This document shows positions 1 through 8,947 of a stretch of 64,000 nucleotides of DNA, in pieces (the first letter of the stretch is position 1; each line of letters begins with the position of its first letter). Source of the stretch: JAHEKD01 sp965215945 (GTDB lineage Bacteria; Pseudomonadota; Gammaproteobacteria; Arenicellales; JAHEKD01). A program made the translations under genes and the position numbers. The stretch lies in assembly GCA_965215945.1 (NCBI GenBank), contig CBDCFC010000018.1, positions 150,961 to 214,960 on the forward strand, written 5' to 3'. The notes under the pieces were generated by a model. The model saw only the letters and a program-made list of their open reading frames with translations, ran no database searches and had not been told where the DNA came from.

Positions 1-1723
1 CCAGGTTTTCAAATATGAGCTTGGTAGTTTGTCCGGTTTGTTTTTGCCGAATTGTTTTTGACTTATCTGCTTTGAATTGATTGGCCTGTATAGTAAAAAA
101 CAGCTGATAGTTGACATAGCTAAAGCCAAATTGATTACGATTGGAGATTAATGTAGACAATTGCTCGGCAACCCAATTGCTCCGAATTTGTGTTGCGTCA
201 TTGAATTTTTGTTGAAATTCTATTAGGTCACCTTTTAATGTTTGGTAATTAAAACCTGCATATTCCAGAGAATCAGCAATAATTTGATCAATGCTAAGAA
301 AATTCAAGTCGGATGCTTTAGCGAGTAATTTCTTTGAGTGAAGGCAAAAATCTAATAAGACATGAAATAGTTGCTGCTCTGCAGTGACATTGGTTTTTAA
401 CTGCCAGTATTTTCCGTAGGTTAGCTTGTTACTATCCTGGTCTACCATCATTTGATCAAAATCAACAAGTTTGTTGGCCTGCCAATGATTGTTGATCAAA
501 TCATGGGATTCTTGTACCAGTTTTCTAAGGGTTGCAAAACATGGCGAAGAAACTAACTTCTCTAACCAGTAATCTCTTAAAGACAGAAAATTTTTATCTG
601 TTTTATTAAAAAAACGTTTTATCTCATTATTATTATTATAATTATTTTCAAGTTTATTTCTTATATCAATACGCAAGCCAGGTGTTATGTTGGGTGAGTC
701 AAACAAACACCAACTATCTGTAAAAATATTGACCAAGGTCGTTTCCGATTTTGTAGCTATGATTCCAAATGAGTTGGACATTTCATTTAATTTTTTTTGA
801 TCGAAAATCTGTTGCCATAATTGGCTTTCTGGCTTGGGCATTATCCAGTCGGAAATCGGATCATAGCTATTAATCTGTGTGCTCAAATAGTTTTTGTCTG
901 GGCAATCAAACTCTCTGTTAATGATCAGGTTGGGCAATTTGTAATCGGGGAAAGGATAATAAAATTTATGCATCAAATTACATTGGCTTAGTAATTCTCG
1001 CCACTGCGAATAATCGTAAGTTTTAATGCCGGTAAATTCGTAATCCTTATAATCATTTATTCCAACATCGGGGGTGGCCAGATGATCTTCCAATGCGCCA
1101 TGCTGATATTTAAGACCCGTGCGATTTTCAATCGCAATAATAATGCAACCTTTATCGTTTAAGGCTTCGCTGGCTTTATTCAGTAGTTTTATAACTGTCT
1201 GTTCTGATGTAATCTCCTTTTGATCAGAAAATCGTTTTGCATATTCAAGCACGCCGACGAAAAGTACGGCATGGTAATTTCTCTGAGGTAACTTTAGAGT
1301 ATTGAAATTGTGAGTGATGACCTCCACATTAGCCAAGTCTCTATTCCGAGTTCGAGCAATTTCCGCCCTATTTAAGCTCCCCTCCACTGCTGTAACTTGA
1401 TGCCCCTGTTCTGCGAGAAAACGAGTGATTGCTCCACAGCCACAACCAAGTTCAAGTATTTTTGAATTTTCCACAAAGTTTATATTTTTGAGCAGATTAG
1501 ATCGTAATGAACTTAAGTGGTATTCGGAAACCCAGTCCTGAATAGACGCGGCCAACTCAACTGAATCAACACTCAAGTCCGAGACCGATTGTAATACGTT
1601 GATCAAATACTGTTCTTCATCACTGCCGTCGCTATAGCTAAACTCATCGTTTAAGCTAGGATTAACCCAAACATCAGCGCTATTTTTTATAAGCGAATTT
1701 AACTCAAACAATTGATCTGGCAT
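1..1723 (-). CDS. Class I SAM-dependent methyltransferase, large protein (3' end outside window)
   Basis: The frame is open from an ATG at 1723 down to the window edge, giving at least 574 residues without a stop. Residues about 85-200 hold a class I methyltransferase core: the glycine-rich SAM loop ELGCGCGAITRFL, then the acidic strand end AVEGS, then FVGVLEYA. A later segment AIENRTGLKYQHGALEDH resembles a motif found in methyltransferases of surface-glycan clusters such as WbdD-like proteins. The residues after about 300 match nothing I recognise. The protein therefore probably has a second domain of unknown role. It is divergent from metG, with 66 bases between the starts. The substrate cannot be told from the sequence. 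Confidence 0.75.
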   Translation of the reverse strand, partial: MPDQLFELNSLIKNSADVWVNPSLNDEFSYSDGSDEEQYLINVLQSVSDLSVDSVELAASIQDWVSEYHLSSLRSNLLKNINFVENSKILELGCGCGAITRFLAEQGHQVTAVEGSLNRAEIARTRNRDLANVEVITHNFNTLKLPQRNYHAVLFVGVLEYAKRFSDQKEITSEQTVIKLLNKASEALNDKGCIIIAIENRTGLKYQHGALEDHLATPDVGINDYKDYEFTGIKTYDYSQWRELLSQCNLMHKFYYPFPDYKLPNLIINREFDCPDKNYLSTQINSYDPISDWIMPKPESQLWQQIFDQKKLNEMSNSFGIIATKSETTLVNIFTDSWCLFDSPNITPGLRIDIRNKLENNYNNNNEIKRFFNKTDKNFLSLRDYWLEKLVSSPCFATLRKLVQESHDLINNHWQANKLVDFDQMMVDQDSNKLTYGKYWQLKTNVTAEQQLFHVLLDFCLHSKKLLAKASDLNFLSIDQIIADSLEYAGFNYQTLKGDLIEFQQKFNDATQIRSNWVAEQLSTLISNRNQFGFSYVNYQLFFTIQANQFKADKSKTIRQKQTGQTTKLIFENL

Positions 1724-1789
1724 ACTCAAGGTGACCTATAATACCGCCTCTCAAGGCATAATTTTTAAGATTGCTAATTATCAAGTTAA

Positions 1790-3820
1790 ATGAGTGAGAA
1801 TAAAAGAAAAATCCTAGTCACCCACGCATTGCCCTATGCAAATGGATCACTACACCTGGGAAACATGATAGAACATGTTCAAGGTGATATCTGGGTAAGG
1901 TTTCAGCGCATGCGTGGCCATGATATTCATTTGGTTTGCGCGGAAGATACTCACGGCTCCCCTATCATGATCAGGGCAAAAAAAGAAGGTATTACGCCGG
2001 AGCAATTAATCGAAGCAATTGCCATAGAGCATAAGCAGGATTTTGTCGATTTCAATATCAGTTTCGACAATTACTATACTACTCATTCTGAGGAAAGTCG
2101 GTATTTTTCCGAACAAATATATACACGGCTCAATGACAAAGGTTATATCGATAAACGAACTATTATGCAAGCCTATGATGCACAGGAAAATATGTTCTTG
2201 CCTGATCGATTTATCAAAGGTCAATGTCCAAACTGTAAGACTGATGACCAGTATGGCGATAATTGTGAGAACTGTGGAGCGACTTATTCTCCCACTGATT
2301 TAATCAATCCCAAATCGGTTCTCTCAGGGGAAACACCAATTGAAAAAGAATCGGAACATTATTTTTTCAAATTAGATGAGTTTCGAGATTTTCTAAAAGA
2401 CTGGACATCGGATCCGCAAAGAGTACAAAAACAAGCTAGCAATAAACTCAATGAATGGTTTGAGGCGGGCTTGCAGGACTGGGATATTTCACGTGATGCA
2501 CCTTATTTCGGTTTTAAGATTCCGGGCACCGAGGATAAGTTTTTCTATGTCTGGCTGGACGCTCCAATCGGCTATATGGCCAGCTTTAAAAATTATTGTG
2601 ATAAGAGCGGGCTTAATTTTGACGAATACTGGAATCCTGACTCACAAACCGAGCTTTATCATTTTATTGGCAAAGATATTCTTTATTTCCATGCTTTATT
2701 CTGGCCCGCCATGTTGCATGGTGCTGATTATAGAACACCAACTTCAGTTTTCGTGCATGGCTTTTTAACAGTAAATGGCCAAAAGATGTCTAAGTCACGT
2801 GGAACGTTTATTAAAGCCAGAACTTACTTGGATCATTTTGATGCAGATTATATTCGTTATTATTTTGTAGCTAAGTTAAACGCTCAAATCGAAGATATTG
2901 ACCTAAACCTTGATGATTTCGTCCAACGAGTTAACTCCGATTTGGTTGGTAAATTGGTGAATATTGCCAGTCGCTGTGCCGGGTTTATTAAAAAGCGTTT
3001 TAACAATCTGCTCGCAAATGATCTTGAAGATCGACAATTGTTTGACGAAATCGTAGTCGCCAAGTCTGAAATAGCCGATTACTTTGAAAACCGGCAATAC
3101 AGTCGGGCAGTCAGAAAAATCATGAGTCTGGCGGATCAGGCAAATCAATATATTGATGAAAAACAACCCTGGGTAATCGCTAAGGATTCACAGAAAGAGG
3201 CGGAGTTACATCTAATTTGCACTCAGGGAATTAACTTGTATCGAGTGTTAATAATGTATTTGGCACCCGTTTTGCCTGGTTTGGCACAGCGTAGTGAAGA
3301 ATTTCTAAACACGCAAATTACTGCAGATAATAGTTGGGATTCTATGGATCAACCATTACTTAATCACCAACTTAATAGTTACGTGCATCTATTAAAGCGA
3401 ATCGATTCAACACAAGTTGAAAAAATGCTGGCCGCTGAACTAGCCTCTCAATCAGAAAGTAATCGGGATAAAGGAAATACGATGACAGACTCATCAACAA
3501 TAAGCATTGACGATTTTTCAAAAATAGACCTTCGAGTCGCGTTAATTGTAGAGGCCAATCATGTTGATGGTGCGGATAAGCTTTTGCAATTAACTTTGGA
3601 TCTGGGTGATGAAAAGCGCAATGTATTCTCGGGCATTAAAGCTGCCTACAATCCGGAAGATCTAGTCGGAAAATACGTGGTAGTAGTAGCCAATTTAGCT
3701 CCACGAAAAATGAGATTTGGCGTGTCAGAAGGCATGGTACTTTCTGCCGGGCCGGGCGGTAACGATTTGTGGATTATTTCTCCTGACAGCGGCGCAAAAC
3801 CTGGTATGAAAGTCAGCTAA
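1790..3820 (+). CDS. metG: Methionine--tRNA ligase
   Basis: This 676-residue class I synthetase charges tRNA-Met in the cytoplasm. The HIGH-type motif HLGN is at residues 22-25 and KMSKS at 332-336. A cysteine-rich zinc knuckle (CPNCK...CENCG) lies between them at about residue 145. The last 105 residues, from IDDFSKIDLRVA onward, form the EMAP-II/Trbp111-like tRNA-binding OB-fold that gives the long dimeric form of MetRS, as in Escherichia coli. The length is normal for that form. It is the first gene of an operon: its stop is one base from the start of the rnfB-like gene. No strong Shine-Dalgarno sequence is visible before the ATG. Confidence 0.97.
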   Translation: MSENKRKILVTHALPYANGSLHLGNMIEHVQGDIWVRFQRMRGHDIHLVCAEDTHGSPIMIRAKKEGITPEQLIEAIAIEHKQDFVDFNISFDNYYTTHSEESRYFSEQIYTRLNDKGYIDKRTIMQAYDAQENMFLPDRFIKGQCPNCKTDDQYGDNCENCGATYSPTDLINPKSVLSGETPIEKESEHYFFKLDEFRDFLKDWTSDPQRVQKQASNKLNEWFEAGLQDWDISRDAPYFGFKIPGTEDKFFYVWLDAPIGYMASFKNYCDKSGLNFDEYWNPDSQTELYHFIGKDILYFHALFWPAMLHGADYRTPTSVFVHGFLTVNGQKMSKSRGTFIKARTYLDHFDADYIRYYFVAKLNAQIEDIDLNLDDFVQRVNSDLVGKLVNIASRCAGFIKKRFNNLLANDLEDRQLFDEIVVAKSEIADYFENRQYSRAVRKIMSLADQANQYIDEKQPWVIAKDSQKEAELHLICTQGINLYRVLIMYLAPVLPGLAQRSEEFLNTQITADNSWDSMDQPLLNHQLNSYVHLLKRIDSTQVEKMLAAELASQSESNRDKGNTMTDSSTISIDDFSKIDLRVALIVEANHVDGADKLLQLTLDLGDEKRNVFSGIKAAYNPEDLVGKYVVVVANLAPRKMRFGVSEGMVLSAGPGGNDLWIISPDSGAKPGMKVS

Positions 3821-3821
3821 G

Positions 3822-4412
3822 ATGCCCTTGGTAGAGGATATAGACTGCTGTTTGCCACAAACACAATGCACTAAATGCAGTTATCCTGGTTGCCTGGAAT
3901 ATGCGCAAGCGATTGCCCAGGGGCATGCAGATATTAACCAATGCCCTCCCGGCGGCGATGTGACAATCGCTGCATTAGCTAAATTGTTGAAGCGTGATGT
4001 AAAGCCGTTGGATTTGAGTTTTGGTGAACATAAGCCAAAAAAAGTAACTCGAGTCATAGAACAGGACTGTATAGGTTGTATGCTCTGCATTAAGGCTTGT
4101 CCTGTTGATGCAATCATCGGCACTAATAAGCTGATGCATACTGTCATTGAATCTGAGTGTACCGGCTGTGAATTATGTCTTGAGCCTTGTCCCATGGATT
4201 GCATTGAAATGGTTGAACCGATAACAAAAGATTCTGGTGGACCCTGGCTGGATTATTCACATGAATCCGCAAATCACTCGAGATTACGAAGACAACATCG
4301 CTTAACAAGAATCACTAAAATGGCTAACAGTAAAGGCCCACAGGAAATTGATCGCAAGAAGATGATTCAAGATTCGATAAAACGTGTACGGGCCATGCGT
4401 AATGAATCCTGA
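3822..4412 (+). CDS. RnfB/RsxB-like ferredoxin, no membrane anchor
   Basis: The 196-residue protein starts directly with the Fe-S domain of RnfB (CCLPQTQCTKCSYPGC, about residues 9-24). Two ferredoxin-type 4Fe-4S motifs follow: CIGCMLCIKACP and CTGCELCLEPCP. RnfB/RsxB normally has an N-terminal transmembrane helix; here it is absent, so the protein is likely soluble. No rnfA, C, D, G or E gene is next to it. Short RnfB-like proteins beside nth are known in gammaproteobacteria that lack a complete Rnf complex. A role in electron supply or Fe-S maintenance for the overlapping Nth enzyme is an inference from position only. It overlaps nth by 11 bases. Confidence 0.88.
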   Translation: MPLVEDIDCCLPQTQCTKCSYPGCLEYAQAIAQGHADINQCPPGGDVTIAALAKLLKRDVKPLDLSFGEHKPKKVTRVIEQDCIGCMLCIKACPVDAIIGTNKLMHTVIESECTGCELCLEPCPMDCIEMVEPITKDSGGPWLDYSHESANHSRLRRQHRLTRITKMANSKGPQEIDRKKMIQDSIKRVRAMRNES

Positions 4413-5034
4413 AAAACGTCGACAGATTTTTGAAATTCTCAAGGCTAGTAATCCAAAACCAACAACGGAGCTTAATTATCGATCTAACTTCGAGCTATTG
4501 GTGGCAGTTGTTTTATCTGCTCAAGCGACAGACGTATCCGTCAATAAGGCAACTAAAGAACTTTATAAAGTTTCTAATACGCCTGAGCAAATTGCTGCGC
4601 TAGGTGAATCAAAACTTAAAAAGTATATAAAAAATATTGGTCTTTATAACAGCAAAGCTAAAAACGTTATTGAGCTTTGTAATCAACTTTTAGAAAAGCA
4701 TAATGGTGAAGTTCCAGATAACCGTGAGCAATTAGAAGCCTTACCAGGTGTTGGTCGCAAGACGGCCAATGTGGTTCTGAATACGGCATTTGGTCAACCG
4801 ACTATTGCGGTTGATACGCATATATTCCGAGTTTCCAATCGCACCGGAATAGCACCCGGTAAAAACGTTCTGGAAGTAGAAAAAAAATTACTAAAATTTG
4901 TGCCTGAGGAATACAAGTTAGATGCACATCATTGGTTGATTTTACATGGGCGCTATGTGTGCAAGGCTCGAACACCCGAATGTAGTATATGTAAAATCAA
5001 TCACTTATGTGAGTTTAAATCTAAAATCATGTGA
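4402..5034 (+). CDS. nth: Endonuclease III (DNA glycosylase/AP lyase)
   Basis: This 210-residue base-excision-repair enzyme removes oxidised pyrimidines. The catalytic Lys120 lies in GVGRKTANVV and Asp138 in AVDTH, both at the E. coli positions. The 4Fe-4S cluster ligands are Cys187, Cys194, Cys197 and Cys203. I chose the ATG at 4402 because MNPEKRRQIF aligns with the known N terminus. A GTG 18 bases upstream would add a six-residue tail without family support. It is the last gene of the metG-rnfB-nth operon and overlaps the previous gene by 11 bases, so translational coupling is likely. Confidence 0.97.
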   Translation: MNPEKRRQIFEILKASNPKPTTELNYRSNFELLVAVVLSAQATDVSVNKATKELYKVSNTPEQIAALGESKLKKYIKNIGLYNSKAKNVIELCNQLLEKHNGEVPDNREQLEALPGVGRKTANVVLNTAFGQPTIAVDTHIFRVSNRTGIAPGKNVLEVEKKLLKFVPEEYKLDAHHWLILHGRYVCKARTPECSICKINHLCEFKSKIM

Positions 5035-5183
5035 TTGTTATTTCTTTATGTCGATTATGATGTAAGTGAATGTAATGATCAAAAAACATCTAATCTTTGC
5101 AAAATACATGAACTAATTATCTGTGTCCCGGTCTATAGTGTCGTGTAAACTTATTCTTTAAACCAAAACATGGAGATACACAA

Positions 5184-5444
5184 ATGAAGAAAACTAACTT
5201 GCTACTTTCAACGGCCGTGACTAGTTTAATTGCACTGGGTGCAACTGGTGTGGCGACAACTGCGGTTCAAGCCCAAGACATGGAAAAATGCTACGGCGTT
5301 GCAAAAGCAGGCGGTAATGATTGTCAAACTGCAAACAGCTCGTGTGCCGGTACTTCGACTGAAGATGGTCAAAAAGATGCCTGGGTATTTGTTCCGGCGG
5401 GTACTTGTGACAAATTAGTTGGTGGTTCTTTAGAAGCCAGCTAA
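5184..5444 (+). CDS. bufA: Bufferin-type copper-binding RiPP precursor (DUF2282)
   Basis: This 86-residue precursor has a Sec signal peptide ending near Ala30 (AVQA) and a mature part of about 56 residues with four cysteines: Cys36, Cys47, Cys54 and Cys75. The motifs EKCYGVAKAGGNDC and CDKLVGGSL are those of DUF2282, the bufferin-1 family. Work on bufferins shows that an MNIO enzyme turns cysteines of such peptides into modified residues and that the products bind copper in the periplasm. The ATG is preceded by GGAGAT at a good distance. The 149-base upstream gap probably holds the promoter; TATAGT at 5134-5139 could be a -10, but I find no matching -35. The next gene encodes the MNIO enzyme. 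Confidence 0.9.
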   Translation: MKKTNLLLSTAVTSLIALGATGVATTAVQAQDMEKCYGVAKAGGNDCQTANSSCAGTSTEDGQKDAWVFVPAGTCDKLVGGSLEAS

Positions 5445-5461
5445 GTAATATTATTTTTGTA

Positions 5462-6322
5462 ATGACAACGAAGTTTTTACATCAACCGATCCCGGCCCAG
5501 GCCGGGATCGGCTTGCGTGCAGAACATTACAAAGATGCCGAGAAAAATCCAGGTGCAATATCCTGGTATGAAGTGCATCCGGAAAATTACTTTGGACTTG
5601 GCGGCATTCCGCATTACTACCTAGAAAAAATTCGCCAGGATCATCCTGTCAGTTTTCATGGCGTTGGTATGTCTATTGGTTCAGTTGATCAACTTGATAC
5701 AGCACATACTAAACGCCTTAAACAATTGATCAATTATTATCAGCCGGGTCAGGTTTCAGAACATTTGTCCTGGAGTTCTGTCAACGGAAGATTTTTTAAC
5801 GATCTGCTCCCTATTCCCTATACCGAGGAAGCCCTGGATCATGTTACTGAAAAAGTCGGGCAAATACAAAACGAGCTCGGCCAACAAATTATTATCGAAA
5901 ATGCATCTACCTACCTGGAGTTTGCCGAATCATCGATTCCTGAGTGGGATTTTACCAACGAATTAGCCAAACGAGCCGATTGTGGCCTTTTACTTGATGT
6001 CAATAATGTTTATGTCAATGCCTGCAACCATGGGTTTTCTGCACGTAAATATTTGACCGAGGTTGAACCTGAATATGTGAAAGAAATTCACTTAGCCGGG
6101 CATACGGTTAAGTCCGTCGATGATACAGAAATACGAATTGATACCCATGATCAACTTATTTGCAATGAAGTTTGGGATTTGTATCAGTTCGCCATTGCTC
6201 GATTAGGAAGAATACCGACTTTAATAGAGTGGGATACTGATTTGCCTGAGTTTTCAGTATTGTTAGAAGAAGCTTATAAAGCACAGACGGTGATGGATCA
6301 AAACTGTGCCAAAGTTGCGTGA
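5462..6322 (+). CDS. bufB: MNIO (DUF692) peptide-modifying iron enzyme, BufB-like
   Basis: This 286-residue TIM-barrel protein belongs to the multinuclear non-heme iron-dependent oxidases, which modify cysteines in ribosomal peptides. The likely metal ligands are all present: His66 (SFHGVG), His101 (SEHLSW), Glu146 (IENAS), Asp179 and nearby Asn (LDVNNV), His210 and His214 (IHLAGH), Asp227/His229 (DTHD) and Glu256 (EWD). It lies 17 bases after the DUF2282 precursor, which is the expected substrate. No clear ribosome-binding site is seen, so it probably depends on coupling with the upstream gene. Its end overlaps the DUF2063 gene. Confidence 0.92.
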   Translation: MTTKFLHQPIPAQAGIGLRAEHYKDAEKNPGAISWYEVHPENYFGLGGIPHYYLEKIRQDHPVSFHGVGMSIGSVDQLDTAHTKRLKQLINYYQPGQVSEHLSWSSVNGRFFNDLLPIPYTEEALDHVTEKVGQIQNELGQQIIIENASTYLEFAESSIPEWDFTNELAKRADCGLLLDVNNVYVNACNHGFSARKYLTEVEPEYVKEIHLAGHTVKSVDDTEIRIDTHDQLICNEVWDLYQFAIARLGRIPTLIEWDTDLPEFSVLLEEAYKAQTVMDQNCAKVA

Positions 6323-7082
6323 AATCCAGGAGCAATTTGCAAAACATTTGCAAGGGCTCGCCACCGATCCTGATATTGCTGAACAAGTAAAATTCAATCA
6401 GCTTCAAAACAGACAACGCCTTCAGGTTTATCAAAATAATTTCAAACTCAGTCTTACCTCCAATTTAGCTTCAATATACCCGGTTATTGAGAAATTAGTT
6501 GGTGAACAGTTCTTTAACTATGCCTGCAATGAATTTATTAGTCTTTATCCGTCCTTACAGGGTAATTTGCATGAATATGGCAGCGAATTTTCGGATTTCT
6601 TAAGCGATTTTGAACCGGCAAGAAGTCTCGCCTATTTACCTGATATGGCTAAATTTGAGTGGGCCTATCATCGGGTGTTTCACGAAGCGGATTCGAAACC
6701 CCTGGATTTAGAGCGATTACAGGATATTAATGAGGTGGATTACGAAAATATTGTTTTCTCATTAAATCCGGCTACCAGATTAATGACAAGTCGATTCCCG
6801 TTAATTGATATTTGGCAGGCCAATCAATCCGATGAACCGCCAGAGATTAAACTTCGTGATAAAAACTATTACTTTTTAATTGGGCGTCGAAATTATGAAA
6901 ACATTTTTCAAACTCTCGATCAGATTGAATATCAGTTTTTAGTGATGGTTCAGGCAAAAAATAAATTGGGCGAAATTTCAAATGTCCTTACTGAAAATTT
7001 TACCGAAGAACAAGTAGACTTAAATCAGTTGCTAGTTAAAAACGTCACCTTGGGCAATATAAGTGATTTTGAACTTGCTTAA
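6306..7082 (+). CDS. bufC: DUF2063 partner of the MNIO enzyme, BufC-like
   Basis: This 258-residue protein matches the DUF2063 family: LQVYQNNFKLSLTSNLASIYP near the N terminus, then the core up to AKFEWAYHRVFHE near residue 122. BufC/HvfC proteins work with the MNIO enzyme and are thought to bind and present the precursor. The chosen start is GTG at 6306, inside the end of bufB (17-base overlap), because the family N terminus begins there with PKLREIQEQF. The C-terminal half, from about residue 160, looks like the usual winged-helix-like tail and ends 59 bases before the DoxX gene. Confidence 0.88.
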   Translation: MPKLREIQEQFAKHLQGLATDPDIAEQVKFNQLQNRQRLQVYQNNFKLSLTSNLASIYPVIEKLVGEQFFNYACNEFISLYPSLQGNLHEYGSEFSDFLSDFEPARSLAYLPDMAKFEWAYHRVFHEADSKPLDLERLQDINEVDYENIVFSLNPATRLMTSRFPLIDIWQANQSDEPPEIKLRDKNYYFLIGRRNYENIFQTLDQIEYQFLVMVQAKNKLGEISNVLTENFTEEQVDLNQLLVKNVTLGNISDFELA

Positions 7083-7141
7083 GAACCTCTTCATTACTTA
7101 ATTGTCTGATAAAATGTTGTTTACGAATTTCGGAGCTCAAT

Positions 7142-7597
7142 GTGATTAAGTCCTTCATTTTATTTCTTGAAAGATTAGTACCACTGCCGGACTTGGCTTT
7201 AAGGCTTTGGGTTGCCTGGGTTTTTTTTAAATCAGCATTGACCAAAGTAGCTGGTTTCCCACCAAAAGTGACTGATACCACTATTTTTTTGTTTCAATAT
7301 GAATACAAAGTTCCGTTAATTCCCTATGAAACAGCTGCTTATATAGGTACCTATGCTGAGTACATCTTGCCAATTTTTCTGGCACTTGGTCTGGGTGGAC
7401 GTTGGGCGGCTGGAGCATTGTTTATCTTTAACGCTGTGGCAGTAATCTCTTATCCTTCACTTAATGCTGCCGGTATTGCCCAGCATCAGTTGTGGGGCTT
7501 AATTCTGCTTTACTTATTCTTCCGCGGTCCGGGCAAATTATCATTTGATCATTTCATCAGATGGCGCCACATGCCGGATAATATTCCCAGTCCATAA
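7142..7597 (+). CDS. DoxX family membrane protein
   Basis: This 151-residue integral membrane protein has about four hydrophobic segments. It carries DoxX-family features: RLWVAWVFFKSALTKVAGFP near the N terminus and YAEYILPIFLALGLGGRWAA in the middle. DoxX proteins are regular members of bufferin (DUF2282/DUF692/DUF2063) operons, but their role there is not settled; redox or quinone-linked functions have been suggested for the family. GTG at 7142 is used because GGAG lies six bases before it. It is followed after 21 bases by the radical SAM gene. Confidence 0.85.
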   Translation: MIKSFILFLERLVPLPDLALRLWVAWVFFKSALTKVAGFPPKVTDTTIFLFQYEYKVPLIPYETAAYIGTYAEYILPIFLALGLGGRWAAGALFIFNAVAVISYPSLNAAGIAQHQLWGLILLYLFFRGPGKLSFDHFIRWRHMPDNIPSP

Positions 7598-7618
7598 ACA
7601 CATAAAGAATCGACCCAT

Positions 7619-8623
7619 ATGGATGCTATAGCTGTAGGCCTTAGATCGTCTGAATCAGAACGAAATAAAAAATTTTCTTTCCAAAGAACATTGAAAGAAC
7701 ATGGTTTGACTCCACTAAAACGCGGTGCGCTAACGGAACTGCAAATTAATGTAGGCAAACTTTGTAATCAAGCCTGTACACACTGTCATGTCGATGCGGG
7801 ACCGAAACGAACAGAGATTATGACCTGGGCAACGATGTCCCGGATTATTGATTGGGCTGCAAGAAATCAAATTAAATCGGTGGATATTACCGGTGGTGCG
7901 CCAGAACTAAATCCGCATTTTCGTCAGTTTGTATTAAGTTTAAGAGGACTTGGAATCAGAGTTGTTTCACGCTGCAACTTAACTGTTTTATTTGAGCCAA
8001 ATCAGCAAGATTTAGCCCAGTGGTATGCCAAGAATAAAATTCAATTATTCTGTTCTCTGCCCTGCTATACTGCTGATAATACCGACAAACAGCGTGGTAA
8101 GGGCGTTTTTGATAAAAGTATTGCTGCTTTGCAAAAACTAAACAAAGTGGGCTATGGGAGCAATCCAGAATTAAATCTTGATCTTGTCTATAACCCGGGA
8201 GGTGCTTTCCTGCCTCCTGATCAAAAACAGTTGGAATCCGATTACAAGCAAAAACTCTTCGACAATTTTGGTGTTGTATTTAATCAGTTATTTGCTCTAG
8301 CTAATTTACCAGTCAGTCGGTTCGAACACAGCCTCACAAGAGATGGTGAATTCGAAGACTATATGCAATTATTACTAGATAGTTTCAATCCCCAAACGAT
8401 TGACAATGTTATGTGCAAATCACTGATCAGTATTGATTGGACAGGCAAGGTTTACGATTGTGATTTCAACCAAATGCTCGAGCTGCCACTCGGGGACAAA
8501 CGTGATATTTACCTATGGGAATTATCTTTAAGCGACTTAAATGAAAAAAAGATTGCTACTCGTTATCACTGTTTTGGCTGCACAGCGGGCGCAGGCAGCA
8601 GCTGTGGTGGTGCGATTAGTTGA
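7619..8623 (+). CDS. ArsS-like radical SAM protein with DUF3641 C-terminal domain
   Basis: This 334-residue radical SAM enzyme has its cluster ligands in C49-NQA-C53-TH-C56, followed by VDITGGAPELNPHF typical of the family. The C-terminal part is cysteine-rich (CKSLISIDW, YDCDFNQM, CFGCTAGAGSSCGG), matching DUF3641 and the ArsS family (TIGR04167). ArsS is linked to arsenosugar formation and is normally next to ArsM, but no arsM is in this window. It follows the DoxX gene by 21 bases on the same strand and looks like the last gene of the bufferin operon. Its substrate here is unknown; arsenic chemistry or a second peptide modification are both possible. Confidence 0.85.
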   Translation: MDAIAVGLRSSESERNKKFSFQRTLKEHGLTPLKRGALTELQINVGKLCNQACTHCHVDAGPKRTEIMTWATMSRIIDWAARNQIKSVDITGGAPELNPHFRQFVLSLRGLGIRVVSRCNLTVLFEPNQQDLAQWYAKNKIQLFCSLPCYTADNTDKQRGKGVFDKSIAALQKLNKVGYGSNPELNLDLVYNPGGAFLPPDQKQLESDYKQKLFDNFGVVFNQLFALANLPVSRFEHSLTRDGEFEDYMQLLLDSFNPQTIDNVMCKSLISIDWTGKVYDCDFNQMLELPLGDKRDIYLWELSLSDLNEKKIATRYHCFGCTAGAGSSCGGAIS

Positions 8624-8649
8624 AACTGCTTAGCAAAAAATTTGAATTG

Positions 8650-8931
8650 TCACGCAGAATTTTCTATCAGCAGCTTGTACAACGTTTTAAACTCAGTTTG
8701 ATATGGCGCCAATGACTCGCTGGATTTGATTTTTTTGCTTAAATCTTCGGCGTGCTCGGTGATTGCATCATAACCATACATTCCTGCCGAACCGGCAAGT
8801 TGATGAAGAAAACCGAGGAGTTCATCCGGATTATCTTTCGTTGAACCCCAAAGCCTTTTTAAATTTTTAGCTTTTTCAGTTAGTGATTGTTTATAGTTGA
8901 GCTTGACCTGCTCAATCAGTTGGCTTGCCAT
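8650..8931 (-). CDS. Histidine phosphotransfer (HPt) domain protein
   Basis: The 93-residue protein is a stand-alone HPt domain. His43 in FLHQLAGSAGMYGY is the expected phosphate carrier, with the usual helical spacing on both sides. It lies 16 bases after the response regulator gene on the same strand, so the two are probably cotranscribed and may exchange phosphate. No hybrid sensor kinase that could feed it is adjacent. It is convergent with the radical SAM gene, with 26 bases between them and no visible terminator. Confidence 0.82.
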   Translation of the reverse strand: MASQLIEQVKLNYKQSLTEKAKNLKRLWGSTKDNPDELLGFLHQLAGSAGMYGYDAITEHAEDLSKKIKSSESLAPYQTEFKTLYKLLIENSA

Positions 8932-8947
8932 CGATTAAGGGACTGCG

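Noticed and set aside
4384..4401. Earlier GTG start for nth
   Set aside because: It adds six residues not found in the family; ATG 4402 aligns exactly with E. coli numbering of Lys120 and Asp138.
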